A stretch of 64,000 bases of DNA from Psychrobacter sp. 72-O-c. Its GTDB lineage: Bacteria; Pseudomonadota; Gammaproteobacteria; Pseudomonadales; Moraxellaceae. The position numbers were made by a program, and so were the translations under genes. Where the stretch lies: contig NZ_CAJHBI010000015.1 of the NCBI RefSeq assembly GCF_904846605.1, positions 1 through 64,000 of the forward strand. The letters are read 5' to 3'. The notes under the pieces were generated by a model. It did no database searches and was not told the DNA's origin. It saw only the letters and a list, made by a program, of their open reading frames with translations. Shown piece after piece: positions 35,001-44,337 of the stretch (position 1 is its first letter; each line of letters opens with the position of its first letter).

Positions 35001-38000
35001 TCAATCGACTCAAGCTGTAACTTGGGGGCTGAGGTACTTTGCACAGTATCTGAGGCACTATCAGTAGCGACGTCATGGCTACTATTATCGTCATAGGAAT
35101 CATTGTTATGAGATAAGCTTTGCAAACTTTCAATAACTTGCTCATTGACTTTTAATGACATGCTACCAGCTAGCGCATCAAACAAGCCAACCAGCTGGGC
35201 GTGGCCAGCAAGCATTATGGTTTGAATATCAGCATCTCTTGCCTGTTGAGGATGCTTGTTCAGGTAAGCATAAGCGCCACCTAACGCACCAAGTATCGAA
35301 GTAAATTTTGGCGACTCTACAACTTTAGCAGCTAAGTACTTTATTTGTAGGATTTGCTGCTGTATATAGGTTTGAACGTGTTCAAGATCAGAATAACTAA
35401 GCGCGGCATTTAATTGCCATTCAGCATCTAACAACTCATCGATATTTTCATCTAATAGCTGCGAGATACTTAGCTGGCTATCAGCTGCGTTGACAGTATC
35501 GTCTGACTCTCCGAGCATCGCTTGTAGTGAGGCTAAATCTTGCTGGCTTTGGTTGTCTTCTCCTGACAAATTTTGCTGCTGGAGATTTTGTTTATAATTA
35601 CTTAGATAGCCATCAATAAGCTCAACGGATTGAGTTAGCGCTTGGAGATGCTGAGCACTCATCAGCGTATCTTGCTGTTGTAATTGCTCTAAGCTTTGCT
35701 CTATTGTTGCGCTAACGTCACTGATAGCAGCTAAGGCCTTAGAGCCGGAAGCCGCTCGCAAAGTATGAAAGGCACGAACAATTTCATCACTGACTTCAAT
35801 ATGAGACTGGTCTTGGTGCGCACCGACAAAGTCATTAATATCTTGTAATAACTCCTCTGCCTCTTCAATAAAGATTTCACAAAACGCTTGTTCTTCTTCA
35901 CTTTGCGGGGTGAGAACGACTGGCGCCTCTGCCATGATTTCGTTAACAGAATAAATCGTTTGTAGCATGCTATCAACATGATCATTGTTGTTAACATCAG
36001 TACTATCAGGGTCACTATTATCCGAAGCACTACTACCAAGAGCACTGCTATTACCACGATTAATGCTATGAGCATTCATATCACCATCAGACGATATCGC
36101 CAAGTGATCAATAGGTTGCTGTTCAGGCGTGTTTAGTAATTTATCACGTAAAGCGGAGTAGCTGAACTCATCCCCATATTGCTTACTATACGCATCGGCA
36201 CAGGCTATCCATAGCGGCACAACAGCCGGATAGTCATGGCCGTCACTTTCAAACGTTGCCACTAACGCTGGATACGCTGTTAAGACATCAGCGATAAGCT
36301 GTCTTATATCTGCTGAGACCGTAATACTATGATCTAAAATACGATTGAGCATGTTCTCTATAGACCATGCCAGCCCAGCCGTATAATTAGCGCCAACCAT
36401 ACGGCCTGAGCCTTTTAGGGTGTGGAAGCCGCGGCGAATATCTGCCAGATTGCTTAAGTCAGCAGCTGTCTGTTGCCACTGTTCATATAAGGGTACAATC
36501 TCGGCTAATACTTCATAGGCCTCTTCTATAAATATCTCTTTGATATCAGGATCTGCATCATTAGCATCAGTTGGGAGTTGCGACGTCTCTTGCATAAAGG
36601 GCACAAGTACCACCGGTATTTCTAGACCAGAGATAGAGACAGGCAAGCCCTGCTCATTACTAACACCGTCATTGCTAGCATTCTCACTAGTATCATCATT
36701 GACATCGCTACTATTATTTATAGACCGATAAGCGTCATCTATAGAGTCTACTAGATCAAGGTGATCGGGAGTTGCTCTCTGCTCTTCTAAGCTCAGATCG
36801 TTTTCGTTTTCGTTTTCTGATATAGACTTCTCTATATCAGCTTCAGTTTGTATAAATACAGACGTCGCTAAACCAGCATTCAGCGGTTGATTGGTTCGCA
36901 GATTATTACTTTGTAAGATAGTGATAGCAGGGTCAACACTTGGCGCTTGTAAAGACTCAAAGTCCGTTACCAATAACGATAAGCGCTTTGTGGTCTGTAT
37001 TACTAGCGCGACAACATCTTCAGAGACCGGCATCGTTTTATTTAAGAGATGATTAAGCAGATCTTCAATAGACCATGCCATCTCGCTAATGCTAAAAGCA
37101 CCAACCATACGACCCGAGCCTTTTAGAGTATGAAAACCGCGCCTTACTTCAGTTAACGGCGTTAAATCCTGTGCATCTTGCTCCCAAATGGGTAAAAAGT
37201 CTCCTAAATCAGCGATAACTTCCGTCGCCTCTTCGATAAAGATGTCACGAATCTCTTCATCCATATCAAAATTATCAGGCTTGACTTGAGCGCGAGCGCT
37301 TAATAAGGCTTCGCTGTCGGTTTCATCTATAACATCATGAGCGTTAGGCTTTAATGTAGTATCACCGTCTGAGGTTGACGAGATGGTGGTTTCATTAATA
37401 AGCGTTTGGTCAACAGGAGGCTGATTAATACTAGGAGCAATCTCACCACTATCGTCGTAGCGAATCACATCAGTAGCAGCTACTTTTTTGCTAAGGTACG
37501 TATCATTATCATTGGCCGTATCAGAAGTTTGCAAGCGTGCAATGAGTAGTTCGGTAGCTTGTTCAATGTGTCTATTTGCCTGAGCTAATAATTGCTGGTC
37601 AAAAATCTGCTGCGCCAAACAGTCTAATAAAAGCTCGATAGCAGTTAAGCTCTCAGCCAACGCTTGGGTAAGCTCCCAGTTAAGCGTACTAATATCATGC
37701 GCTACCAGTTGCGCAAATACAGTTCCGATGCTATCGGTAGCTTGGCCAACTGATGGTAAGCCCATATCCTTAAAAGCACTGCTAATCCTAATAAAGTCTT
37801 TAGCATCTGGTAGCAAATGAGTCTGCTGACGCTGTATATACTCATTGAAATGCTGCTTTACCTCTTCAACAGCAATTCGCAATTCACGTAAACGCTTATC
37901 AGAAGGAATCACATCCGTAATAGCGTCTGTCTGTAAATTTTCAATATCAGGCGTTGTAGGTTTTGAAAACAGGGAAGCGGTGTCCCCTATTTTAATATGG

Positions 38001-39256
38001 ATAGCCTGTTCTGTATTATAAATGGCGTTATATAACTCTTGGAGTTGCTGCTCAACCTGAATCCGCGCAAATTCGGTCTCAGATGAGATGCTTTGCTCTA
38101 CATCCGTCATGATGAGTTTAATTTGAGACGCAAATAACGTCCAACCTCGGCGCTCAAGTTGGGTTTTTATCTGTTGCAAAAGCTTTAGAAGGCTATGAGG
38201 TTTATCAAGAGCAAGGATTACGGTCTCAAGCTCACTCAATATGCGCGGTAAAAAACGCAACACGGTGTCGGCGCTGTCATTACTATCATCGTTATCAGTG
38301 CTTTGCGATAAACGGTCGGATCTTGATTGAGTGTGCTCGTTACTCTGAGCAAGAGCGTTTAACTCAACATAGATGTCTGTCACCAAGTTTTTGATGATGT
38401 CTGGTGATAATGCTGCTAAATAACCGTCCGTATCAGCATTTGTCTCAGTGGGCGACTGCCCATCTTCGACCTGAGTGTGATGTGCGCAAGCTTCTATGAC
38501 TTGATCAAGCTGCGCCAGTAACGGTGCATAGTGCTTAGGTAACGGCTTTTCATTAGACGCAAGTTCATTTAACCATCGTTCAGCTAAGTACCAAAGACGC
38601 TGCTGAACATTTATGCTAGAAGTTTGCCACAAATACTGGCTGACTTTTTCTAACACCGTTAATACAGGCGGTTGGTTAGCATTAGCCACCAGCAATTGTT
38701 GCACTTGCTGACGCCAGACTATTAATAGTTGTTGATATTGCTGAGAGGTTAAAGCCCCTATCGTTATGCTATTCGGTAATGCCTTATTGATGTCATAGAC
38801 AGTATTATCTCTAGCTATTGAGGTCGAATCTTTAGTTGATTCCGTTACTATACCTAGCTGTGACAACGTTTGGGTAAGTTCATCAACAGCTTTCTTTACT
38901 AACGCTACGTAGTAGGTGCCTGTTCGCACATATTGCGCCAACTCGTGCTGCAATAGCTGGTGAGAAAACTGAGCCGTTCGACAGTGGTCAGCACTAATAT
39001 CAGTACTAATATTAGTACTAAGCTTCTCGCTATTGCCTACGCCTGCTAATAAACTCAGTTTAGTAGCTAAGCTTGCCAACAAAGGCAGATTGATCATGAT
39101 TAGTGCACCACTAACCTGATGATAATGCGGTGCCATATGTTCATAATCAGGACTGCTAGAGCCTACTTGCCAGCCATCAGCTACCTGTGATAATTGCTGA
39201 TTAAGTAGTGGTAGTAGCCGCTCAAGCGTCACCATTTCATTGGGCTGGTTTTTCAT
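32087..39256 (-). CDS. chpA: ChpA, multi-HPt hybrid CheA-type histidine kinase
   Basis: A 2389-aa central kinase of type IV pilus chemosensing. The N-terminal about 650 residues are helical, ChpA/PilL-like, without a canonical HPt site. Five HPt-type sites follow: His709 and His945 (both FHTLKGSGRMVGA), His1164 (FHTLRAASGSKA, lacking the conserved Lys-Gly), His1464 (LHTIKGGARMAG) and His1641 (LHTIKGGARMVA). The kinase core follows: dimerisation region, ATPase N-box near 1968 (NAVDHGIE), G-boxes DDGRGID and GRGVGMDVV, and a CheW-like domain (about 2110-2240). A receiver with Asp near 2311 (LLDIEMPRMDG) ends it. It phosphorylates PilG and PilH. Acidic Asn/Asp-rich linkers join the HPt domains. 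Confidence 0.95.
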   Translation of the reverse strand: MKNQPNEMVTLERLLPLLNQQLSQVADGWQVGSSSPDYEHMAPHYHQVSGALIMINLPLLASLATKLSLLAGVGNSEKLSTNISTDISADHCRTAQFSHQLLQHELAQYVRTGTYYVALVKKAVDELTQTLSQLGIVTESTKDSTSIARDNTVYDINKALPNSITIGALTSQQYQQLLIVWRQQVQQLLVANANQPPVLTVLEKVSQYLWQTSSINVQQRLWYLAERWLNELASNEKPLPKHYAPLLAQLDQVIEACAHHTQVEDGQSPTETNADTDGYLAALSPDIIKNLVTDIYVELNALAQSNEHTQSRSDRLSQSTDNDDSNDSADTVLRFLPRILSELETVILALDKPHSLLKLLQQIKTQLERRGWTLFASQIKLIMTDVEQSISSETEFARIQVEQQLQELYNAIYNTEQAIHIKIGDTASLFSKPTTPDIENLQTDAITDVIPSDKRLRELRIAVEEVKQHFNEYIQRQQTHLLPDAKDFIRISSAFKDMGLPSVGQATDSIGTVFAQLVAHDISTLNWELTQALAESLTAIELLLDCLAQQIFDQQLLAQANRHIEQATELLIARLQTSDTANDNDTYLSKKVAATDVIRYDDSGEIAPSINQPPVDQTLINETTISSTSDGDTTLKPNAHDVIDETDSEALLSARAQVKPDNFDMDEEIRDIFIEEATEVIADLGDFLPIWEQDAQDLTPLTEVRRGFHTLKGSGRMVGAFSISEMAWSIEDLLNHLLNKTMPVSEDVVALVIQTTKRLSLLVTDFESLQAPSVDPAITILQSNNLRTNQPLNAGLATSVFIQTEADIEKSISENENENDLSLEEQRATPDHLDLVDSIDDAYRSINNSSDVNDDTSENASNDGVSNEQGLPVSISGLEIPVVLVPFMQETSQLPTDANDADPDIKEIFIEEAYEVLAEIVPLYEQWQQTAADLSNLADIRRGFHTLKGSGRMVGANYTAGLAWSIENMLNRILDHSITVSADIRQLIADVLTAYPALVATFESDGHDYPAVVPLWIACADAYSKQYGDEFSYSALRDKLLNTPEQQPIDHLAISSDGDMNAHSINRGNSSALGSSASDNSDPDSTDVNNNDHVDSMLQTIYSVNEIMAEAPVVLTPQSEEEQAFCEIFIEEAEELLQDINDFVGAHQDQSHIEVSDEIVRAFHTLRAASGSKALAAISDVSATIEQSLEQLQQQDTLMSAQHLQALTQSVELIDGYLSNYKQNLQQQNLSGEDNQSQQDLASLQAMLGESDDTVNAADSQLSISQLLDENIDELLDAEWQLNAALSYSDLEHVQTYIQQQILQIKYLAAKVVESPKFTSILGALGGAYAYLNKHPQQARDADIQTIMLAGHAQLVGLFDALAGSMSLKVNEQVIESLQSLSHNNDSYDDNSSHDVATDSASDTVQSTSAPKLQLESIDTDAELLEIFLEEAQELDTAIAESFSKWRADITNTKTLKILQRHLHTIKGGARMAGIRSIGDMTHEAESIYEAFVEDRRVPTAQWLAIMQIVQDTLSLQITHILNHQTSFFAHELIEQLRQFEQTDTLPATVTLILPAPHKRVGTEPQSVADESDRGIDKAPDSLSLDRLIKESWSNGLPDPDILEVFLEEAQELTNRNKYLQQFLNNVSDTVALQSLQRDLHTIKGGARMVAANGIADLAHEMETVYEDLASRRRPATKKILELLVTCHDWLADAVFILEQQVNPPTPTLLIEALEQFVKNPDSLKQIPNESLQAQRTTILTAKAKQESEYIEEDISEMPPLTGNFTEQEQSASSNEMIRISGGLIEHMINLSGESAINRARIDMGMSSLTNSIEDMGTTVQRLADQLRRMEIELEAQILSQIDDELISHEGFDPLEMDQYSSLNQLSKSLTESASDLIDINSTLLEKTRDSESLLLQLSRTQTELQDGLMNSRMVPFTHLTPRLERVVRQTANELNKSVELTIINADDEMDRTILERITSPLEHMLRNAVDHGIENTATRLKAGKDRSGRITLEVLREGSEIVINLSDDGRGIDVEAVRDKAISQGLIDAEDTSLTDIDIMQYIFNAGLSTTKQVTQISGRGVGMDVVISEIRQLGGLVSVMSKPEQGSRFTIRVPLTVAVSDALVVRAADRYYAIPLVQIERVVRINPEKLYDYYQSGEGTLRLEGANYRVRYLNEILSGNKLNELMVNTNTSLPLILIKNRTGQNIALQVDQIAGSRIEVVVKPLGRQLAHLAGISAATIMGDGSVMLILDLITLMRNTPALKDIPQSTKPERSRSKSQPTILVVDDSVTVRKVTSRFLERQGINVALAKDGIDAIEILQETTPDLILLDIEMPRMDGFEVAIQVRHNKRLQHIPIIMITSRTGEKHRERALEIGVNDYMGKPFQEKELLNKIQRLLGKQVSLTYEG

Positions 39257-39286
39257 AGGTTTATCCTGACTCTTGTAGGCACTAAT

Positions 39287-40246
39287 TTAGGCACTAATCT
39301 TTTGCCACGCATTAATCTGTGGGTGCGCGATACGGCGCATGTTCGAAGGACGCCAAAACAACGCCTCACCTGGAGCTAACACAATATAACCACCTAACGC
39401 ACACTGAGCTGCCAATCGGGTCAAAATATCACGTTGATCAAATTTGCGAAAATATAACAGCACGTTTTGGCAGATAATCACCTGTTGTAGATAAGGTGTG
39501 GACAACTCTTGAGTGAAAATATTGTGCCAAACAAAACTGACATGCTGACGTAACGTCGCCGCGATTTGCCAGTCCGCCTGGATGGCTGTTCGTGGTTGAT
39601 TAATCATAGACAAATCATAAGGATTTGGTCTGCAAGTTACATGTTCAGGCACTAAGGGTTGAATAAACTGCTGGCAGTCTTGCGGGATTAAGTGCCGCTG
39701 CTGCTCATCGTAACGCCCTAATTGCGCCTTGGTCAGAGCTTGCTTACTGACATCAGTACCTAATATGGCATAATTTGTCATCCGCTGCGCCGCTAAACTC
39801 ATAGCAAGCGTCCAAACCTCCTGACCGTGAGCGCAACCAACGCTCCAAATACGAAATAAATTATCAGTATTGAGACCGTTCAAATGGGCTTGCTGCTGAT
39901 ATTGTAAGGCGTGTTCCGTGATGAACCGTATTGAAGGTATATGCCGAAAAAAACGACTTTCGGGAATGAGTACGGCATCCAATAACTTCTGACGCAACTC
40001 ACTGTTAAACGGTAATGCAGTCCATAGTTGCTCAACTGTCAACTGATGTGCCGCTGCTGTGTGATCAACGGCATTCACTAACCACTTTAATTGTATGTCT
40101 GGTAAGACAAAGCCAATCTCTTGCTCTATATAACTTCGCCACTGTTGCGCATTTAAGATTGCATTTTTTACTAAAACATTTATCGCTATAGATCTAGTTT
40201 TAGCCTGGTCGACCGCTCTACTATCTCGCTGAGTAAGATTATTCAC
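39287..40246 (-). CDS. pilK: PilK, CheR-type receptor methyltransferase
   Basis: A 319-aa SAM-dependent methyltransferase that would methylate glutamates of PilJ. The SAM site RIWSVGCAHGQEVWTLAMSLA and the CheR-type segments ILGTDVSKQALTKAQLGRYDE, then VIICQNVLLYFRKFDQ and LAPGEALFWR, are all seen. The start is taken as GTG at 40246 with AGG close upstream; the overlapping ATG at 40248 runs straight into a stop. It lies between pilJ and chpA, the Pseudomonas order. Confidence 0.9.
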   Translation of the reverse strand: MNNLTQRDSRAVDQAKTRSIAINVLVKNAILNAQQWRSYIEQEIGFVLPDIQLKWLVNAVDHTAAAHQLTVEQLWTALPFNSELRQKLLDAVLIPESRFFRHIPSIRFITEHALQYQQQAHLNGLNTDNLFRIWSVGCAHGQEVWTLAMSLAAQRMTNYAILGTDVSKQALTKAQLGRYDEQQRHLIPQDCQQFIQPLVPEHVTCRPNPYDLSMINQPRTAIQADWQIAATLRQHVSFVWHNIFTQELSTPYLQQVIICQNVLLYFRKFDQRDILTRLAAQCALGGYIVLAPGEALFWRPSNMRRIAHPQINAWQKISA

Positions 40247-40303
40247 ATGACCTGCTATTGTTATTACAATCGCACGCTAGAATGACTAGCGCCGCGTTTT
40301 AAG

Positions 40304-40343
40304 TAGTAGCTCAATATAAGAAATAGTAGTTCAATATAAAAAA
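40304..40343. repeat. 20-bp tandem duplication between pilK and pilJ
   Basis: tagtagctcaatataagaaa (40304-40323) and tagtagttcaatataaaaaa (40324-40343) are adjacent and differ at two positions. Confidence 0.85.
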
Positions 40344-40436
40344 CTACGCTTTGTTAATAACGATTGAGTAAAAGTAAACGATAGAATTCAAGGTCGCTCG
40401 TTTATTTTTACTCAATTTTTATTACTAGCACTGGTG

Positions 40437-41963
40437 TTAAGTACTCGATACATTTGACGGACTTTTCATCTCAAAACTATCATGATCACTATCCAAATCA
40501 TAATCACTATTTAAATCATGATCATTGTTTAAGTCATAATCACTATTTAAGTCATAATCACTATTTAAGTCATGATCATTGTTTAGGTCATGATCTAATT
40601 GTTCATCATCATTAGATACCTTAAAGCCCGTTACCGATTCTTGTAGGGCTGCTGCCATTTCGCTCAGCTCACCAATAGAACGCGCCGTTGCCATCGTACC
40701 GGACGAAGTTTGCGAAGTAATATCTTGAATAATATTCATAGTATGAGAGATGTGCCCGGCAGAGTCAGCTTGCTGCTGCGCGGCGTTTGAGATGCTTTGA
40801 ATCAAATCGGCCAAGGTGTTAGAAACACTTTGCACTTCCTCTAGTGCTTCACCAGCATCTTTTGCTAAGCGCGCACCGCGGACAACCTCAGAAGTAGTGG
40901 ACTCCATCGACATAACCGCTTCATTAGTATCTGCCTGAATGGTTTTTACCAAAGTTTCGATCTGCTTGGTCGCATTGGCTGAACGCTCAGCGAGACGCTG
41001 AACCTCATCAGCAACTACAGCAAATCCTCGGCCCGCCTCGCCTGCCATCGACGCCTGAATAGCGGCGTTCAATGCCAAAACGTTGGTCTGATCAGCAATA
41101 TCATTAATCAAGCCAACGATATCACCAATCTCTTGAGAGGATTCACCAAGGCGTTTGATACGCTTTGAAGTTTCTTGAATTTGATCGCGAATGACGTTCA
41201 TACCTTCAATCGAGCGCTGTACGACTTCTGCCCCATTATAAGAGATAGCAACTGAGCGCTGAGCAACCGTTGCGGACTCCGTGGCGTTATTCGAAACTTG
41301 ATCAATCGATACCGTCATCTCATTAATCGCCGCTGACACACCAGCGATTTCTTGCGCTTGGTGCTCAGATGCTTCAGCAAGCTCAATGGCGTTCATCTGC
41401 GTTTGCTCTGAGGATTGTGAGACGCGGTCAGCAGTACTGTTAATAACCAATACCAGTTGACGTAATTGGTCAATCGCAAAGTTCACTGAGTCAGCAATTG
41501 CCCCAGTGAAATCTTCTGATACCGTCGCGTTAACGGTCAAGTCACCTTCTGCCAAATCTCCTAGCTCATCAAGTAAGCGTAAAATCGCTATCTGGTTACG
41601 TTCGTTTTCTTCCTGAATCTGGCGAGCACGTTCAGACTCTGCATCTGCTTCTTGCCGGCGGCGCAAGGTTTCTTTTTCAATAAGTAAGCGTTCCTTTCCA
41701 CCGCGATTTTTTAGTAGCTGGTATAAGGCCAATAAGGTACCCAATACCCCTAACACGAATGCAATCATTGGCAATACTATTGATTGATTGAAATCGTTCA
41801 AGTATTGACTCAATGATGATAATGAATTGATTAACCAAACCAAGCAGGCCACGCTCACTAAGGCAAAAAACCCTAATAAAACCTTCCATTTATTATTGGA
41901 ATCTTTAACATCTGGCGTTTTTTTAACCGTGCCAGCTACAGGGTTTTTCATAACTTCACTCAT
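40437..41963 (-). CDS. pilJ: PilJ-type methyl-accepting chemoreceptor without periplasmic domain
   Basis: A 508-aa receptor. The start at 41963 follows AAGGAA; the longer frame to 41993 lacks this. Two membrane helices (about 26-46 and 61-83) are joined by a loop of only about 15 residues, so the large periplasmic domain of Pseudomonas PilJ (about 680 aa in total) is missing. Then come a charged coiled coil, a HAMP-like linker ([19 protein letters not shown]) and the signalling tip [34 protein letters not shown] of MCPs (split here for length). The C-terminus has six-residue Asp/Asn repeats. It should signal to ChpA through PilI. Confidence 0.92.
   Translation of the reverse strand: MSEVMKNPVAGTVKKTPDVKDSNNKWKVLLGFFALVSVACLVWLINSLSSLSQYLNDFNQSIVLPMIAFVLGVLGTLLALYQLLKNRGGKERLLIEKETLRRRQEADAESERARQIQEENERNQIAILRLLDELGDLAEGDLTVNATVSEDFTGAIADSVNFAIDQLRQLVLVINSTADRVSQSSEQTQMNAIELAEASEHQAQEIAGVSAAINEMTVSIDQVSNNATESATVAQRSVAISYNGAEVVQRSIEGMNVIRDQIQETSKRIKRLGESSQEIGDIVGLINDIADQTNVLALNAAIQASMAGEAGRGFAVVADEVQRLAERSANATKQIETLVKTIQADTNEAVMSMESTTSEVVRGARLAKDAGEALEEVQSVSNTLADLIQSISNAAQQQADSAGHISHTMNIIQDITSQTSSGTMATARSIGELSEMAAALQESVTGFKVSNDDEQLDHDLNNDHDLNSDYDLNSDYDLNNDHDLNSDYDLDSDHDSFEMKSPSNVSST
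40487..40594. repeat. Six 18-bp tandem repeats at the 3' end of pilJ
   Basis: Units such as cactatttaagtcataat run in perfect 18-base register from 40487 to 40594. They encode a repeated acidic hexapeptide of the type [12 protein letters not shown] at the receptor C-terminus. Unit number could vary by slippage. Confidence 0.92.
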
Positions 41964-42149
41964 CGTGCATATTCCTTCCAAACAGTCGTCCAAGTCGTCT
42001 CTTGACTGACTTTATCAATCACTGTCATACCAATAACAGCCATCAGCAAAGCCTGTATGAATACTGACATACAGCAGTATCATGTCAGTCGTTACTACTT
42101 TGTCATTGTTCTAGCAGACAAATTTTTTATTATGGTTTATTACAGATAG

Positions 42150-42680
42150 TTATATCGCAGCATCAATATATCGCGAGTCTTGCGCCAGCAAACTGGGCAT
42201 AAAAACAAACCAATCTTGCTCATCTTTAAAGAACTTACCATGATTATAAGGGGCAAATGGTGACTTACTATCAATAGCTTCTGATCGGTACTGACTACGA
42301 TTGAAATGCTCAATACCCAGCACTTGATCTACGAGTATTCCTGAAAACACGCTATCATGATCGATAACAATCACTTTGCGCTGACTCATTTGCGACAAAT
42401 GACTAGGAACATGCAAAAACTGAGACAGATCTGTCAACGGTAATAGACGTCCGCGAATATTAGCAATACCTAGAATCCATGGCTGGACTAGGGGCATACT
42501 GGTATATTCAGGCATCATCAGCACCTCTGACACTTCACCCATTGGGGCAACCAGTCGCTGTCCGCCAATCTCAAATACCACACCTTGCCAGTCGGATTCT
42601 TGCCCGCCTTGGCGACCACTTTTGCGCGCGCGTGCCATGTCCGCTAAGCGCAGAAGCTCAATAAATCCTCTGGAAGCCAC
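42150..42680 (-). CDS. pilI: PilI, CheW-type coupling protein
   Basis: A 176-aa adaptor joining PilJ to ChpA. The CheW fold is evident: GVVFEIGGQRLVAPMGEVSEVL, PLVQPWILGIANIRGRLLPLTDL with the conserved NxRG, and KVIVIDHDSVFSGILVDQVLGIE. The N-terminal 30 residues are a basic helix. It lies 3 bases after pilH on the same strand, so cotranscription is near certain. Confidence 0.94.
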   Translation of the reverse strand: MASRGFIELLRLADMARARKSGRQGGQESDWQGVVFEIGGQRLVAPMGEVSEVLMMPEYTSMPLVQPWILGIANIRGRLLPLTDLSQFLHVPSHLSQMSQRKVIVIDHDSVFSGILVDQVLGIEHFNRSQYRSEAIDSKSPFAPYNHGKFFKDEQDWFVFMPSLLAQDSRYIDAAI

Positions 42681-42683
42681 AAG

Positions 42684-43046
42684 TTACTCCATTACTTTAC
42701 GAATAATGTTAATCAACCCTATCTCGTCAACCGGCTTAGACACATACTCTTTAGCGCCTTGACGCTTACCCCAAACCCGATCAGTTTCTTGATTCTTGGT
42801 ACTGATCATGATGACTGGAATATGAGCGGTGGTCTTGCCACGTGTTATTTTACGAGTGGCCTGAAAACCATTCATCTCTGGCATAACCACATCCATCAAA
42901 ATGATGTCTGGCAAATGTTCAGCTGCCATCTGACAACCTTGTTCACCATTGATCGCCTCTAACACTTTATAATTATTTTTCGCAAGCATGTCACGAAATT
43001 TCGCCATCTCAGATGGCGAGTCGTCAATGACTAAAACAGTAGTCAT
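42684..43046 (-). CDS. pilH: PilH, CheY-like response regulator
   Basis: A 120-aa stand-alone receiver. Acidic pocket VLVIDDSPSE, phosphorylation site Asp52 (ILMDVVMPEMNG), Ser/Thr in VIMIST, and Lys in YVSKPVDEIG. In Pseudomonas PilH tunes the retraction motor PilU and acts partly as a phosphate sink. It is immediately followed by pilI. A 297-bp gap with no evident gene separates it from pilG upstream. Confidence 0.94.
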   Translation of the reverse strand: MTTVLVIDDSPSEMAKFRDMLAKNNYKVLEAINGEQGCQMAAEHLPDIILMDVVMPEMNGFQATRKITRGKTTAHIPVIMISTKNQETDRVWGKRQGAKEYVSKPVDEIGLINIIRKVME

Positions 43047-43343
43047 GGGTATTTCCTTTATTTTTAAAGATATCCGTCAGGATGTGTAATTTAAACCATC
43101 TAATGAGTACTCATACCTTAAGCTTTAATGACAAGTTTATGGTCATAATACGAAGTGTTAAGTGATATGCACTAATTAACTGGCTAATTTATAACTGTGG
43201 CAACTATACTTTACATACTTGTATAATTACTTTTTACAGTTGTTTTTTTGGTATGACATAACGATTTGTATGACGAAATAACCGACAAACTATGCCAACT
43301 TCCATATCTAAACTGGTCTGTCTAAACCTGGTATTTATATCTA

Positions 43344-43721
43344 TTAGCGGTATTGGTTAATAGCTTCAAACAACTCATCTTTGCTAAATGGCTTGGTCAA
43401 ATACTCATCAGAACCGACAATACGTCCACGCGCTTTATCAAACAAACCATCTTTTGATGACAACATAATCACAGGCTTGCCGGCATAATCAGGATTGTTT
43501 TTGATCAATGCGCATGTCTGATAGCCGTCTAGACGTGGCATCATGATGTCGACAAAGATAATGTCTGGGTTATTATCAACAATCTTAGCCAACGCATCAA
43601 AACCATCAATAGCCGTAACCACTTCGCAGCCGGCTTTTTGCAATAAGGTCTCTGCTGTACGACGAATGGTTTTTGAGTCATCGATAACCATGACTTTTAA
43701 GCCATCAAAATTATTTTCCAT
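43344..43721 (-). CDS. pilG: PilG, CheY-like response regulator
   Basis: A 125-aa receiver with VMVIDDSKTIRRTAETLLQKAGCE, the phosphorylated Asp58 (IIFVDIMMPRLDGYQTC), VIMLSSKDGLFDKARG and YLTKPFSKDELFE. The motif LDGYQTC and the KDGLFDKARG stretch are typical of PilG, the output that promotes pilus extension and cAMP signalling in Pseudomonas. It is the first gene of the cluster. Confidence 0.95.
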   Translation of the reverse strand: MENNFDGLKVMVIDDSKTIRRTAETLLQKAGCEVVTAIDGFDALAKIVDNNPDIIFVDIMMPRLDGYQTCALIKNNPDYAGKPVIMLSSKDGLFDKARGRIVGSDEYLTKPFSKDELFEAINQYR

Positions 43722-44337
43722 TATAATTGTCCTATGAACGACTGTTTATTCGTATCGCTATTTTTCAATGTAAACTTTTGGCTGCTATTTTGTTTCATGA
43801 AATAGCTTATATTTAAGTTTATAGCGATTACCAACTTTACATTATTAGCTTGATAACGATTAACTTTATCTACAGCTATTATCTATGGTGCTAACCGCCT
43901 ATTAAATATCGCGCTATCATAAGCTAATATACGTACTTTATCATTAATTATCTGAGTAAATTCAGCTATTAATATAACAAGGGTACTCAACAACAGTATG
44001 GAATGAAAGCTAAGCAGCAAATTTCTAAGCATTGCTTTAATCTTTATTATGTATAAAATTGCTACATAACTTACCCGATAATCTTAGTTTGTGATAAAAG
44101 TGTATCAATTGATTCTACTGTGCCTGTTTTAGCATAATTGGTTGCACTTTCCCAGTTATTTAATTGACTGGCGGTTACTTTAGCTACATTAATTACATTT
44201 ACTATCCTACTGAACCAGTGCTTATAGTATTGCTCTTTGTAGCAGCTAGTAGCTCTTTGATAGTTAACTAGGGCGCACTAGTTCCCCCTCGTTTGATTTC
44301 ACTATATAATAAAACGACGTTTATGATGGTGGTTGGT
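43722..44337. other. 616-bp AT-rich region between pilG and the membrane-fusion lipoprotein gene
   Basis: Divergent genes flank it, so it must contain both promoters. I see no gene, repeat array or structured RNA in it. Confidence 0.5.

Noticed and set aside
40487-40594. Possible CRISPR or intergenic repeat array
   Set aside because: The repeat is in frame inside pilJ, has no spacers and encodes a repeated hexapeptide.
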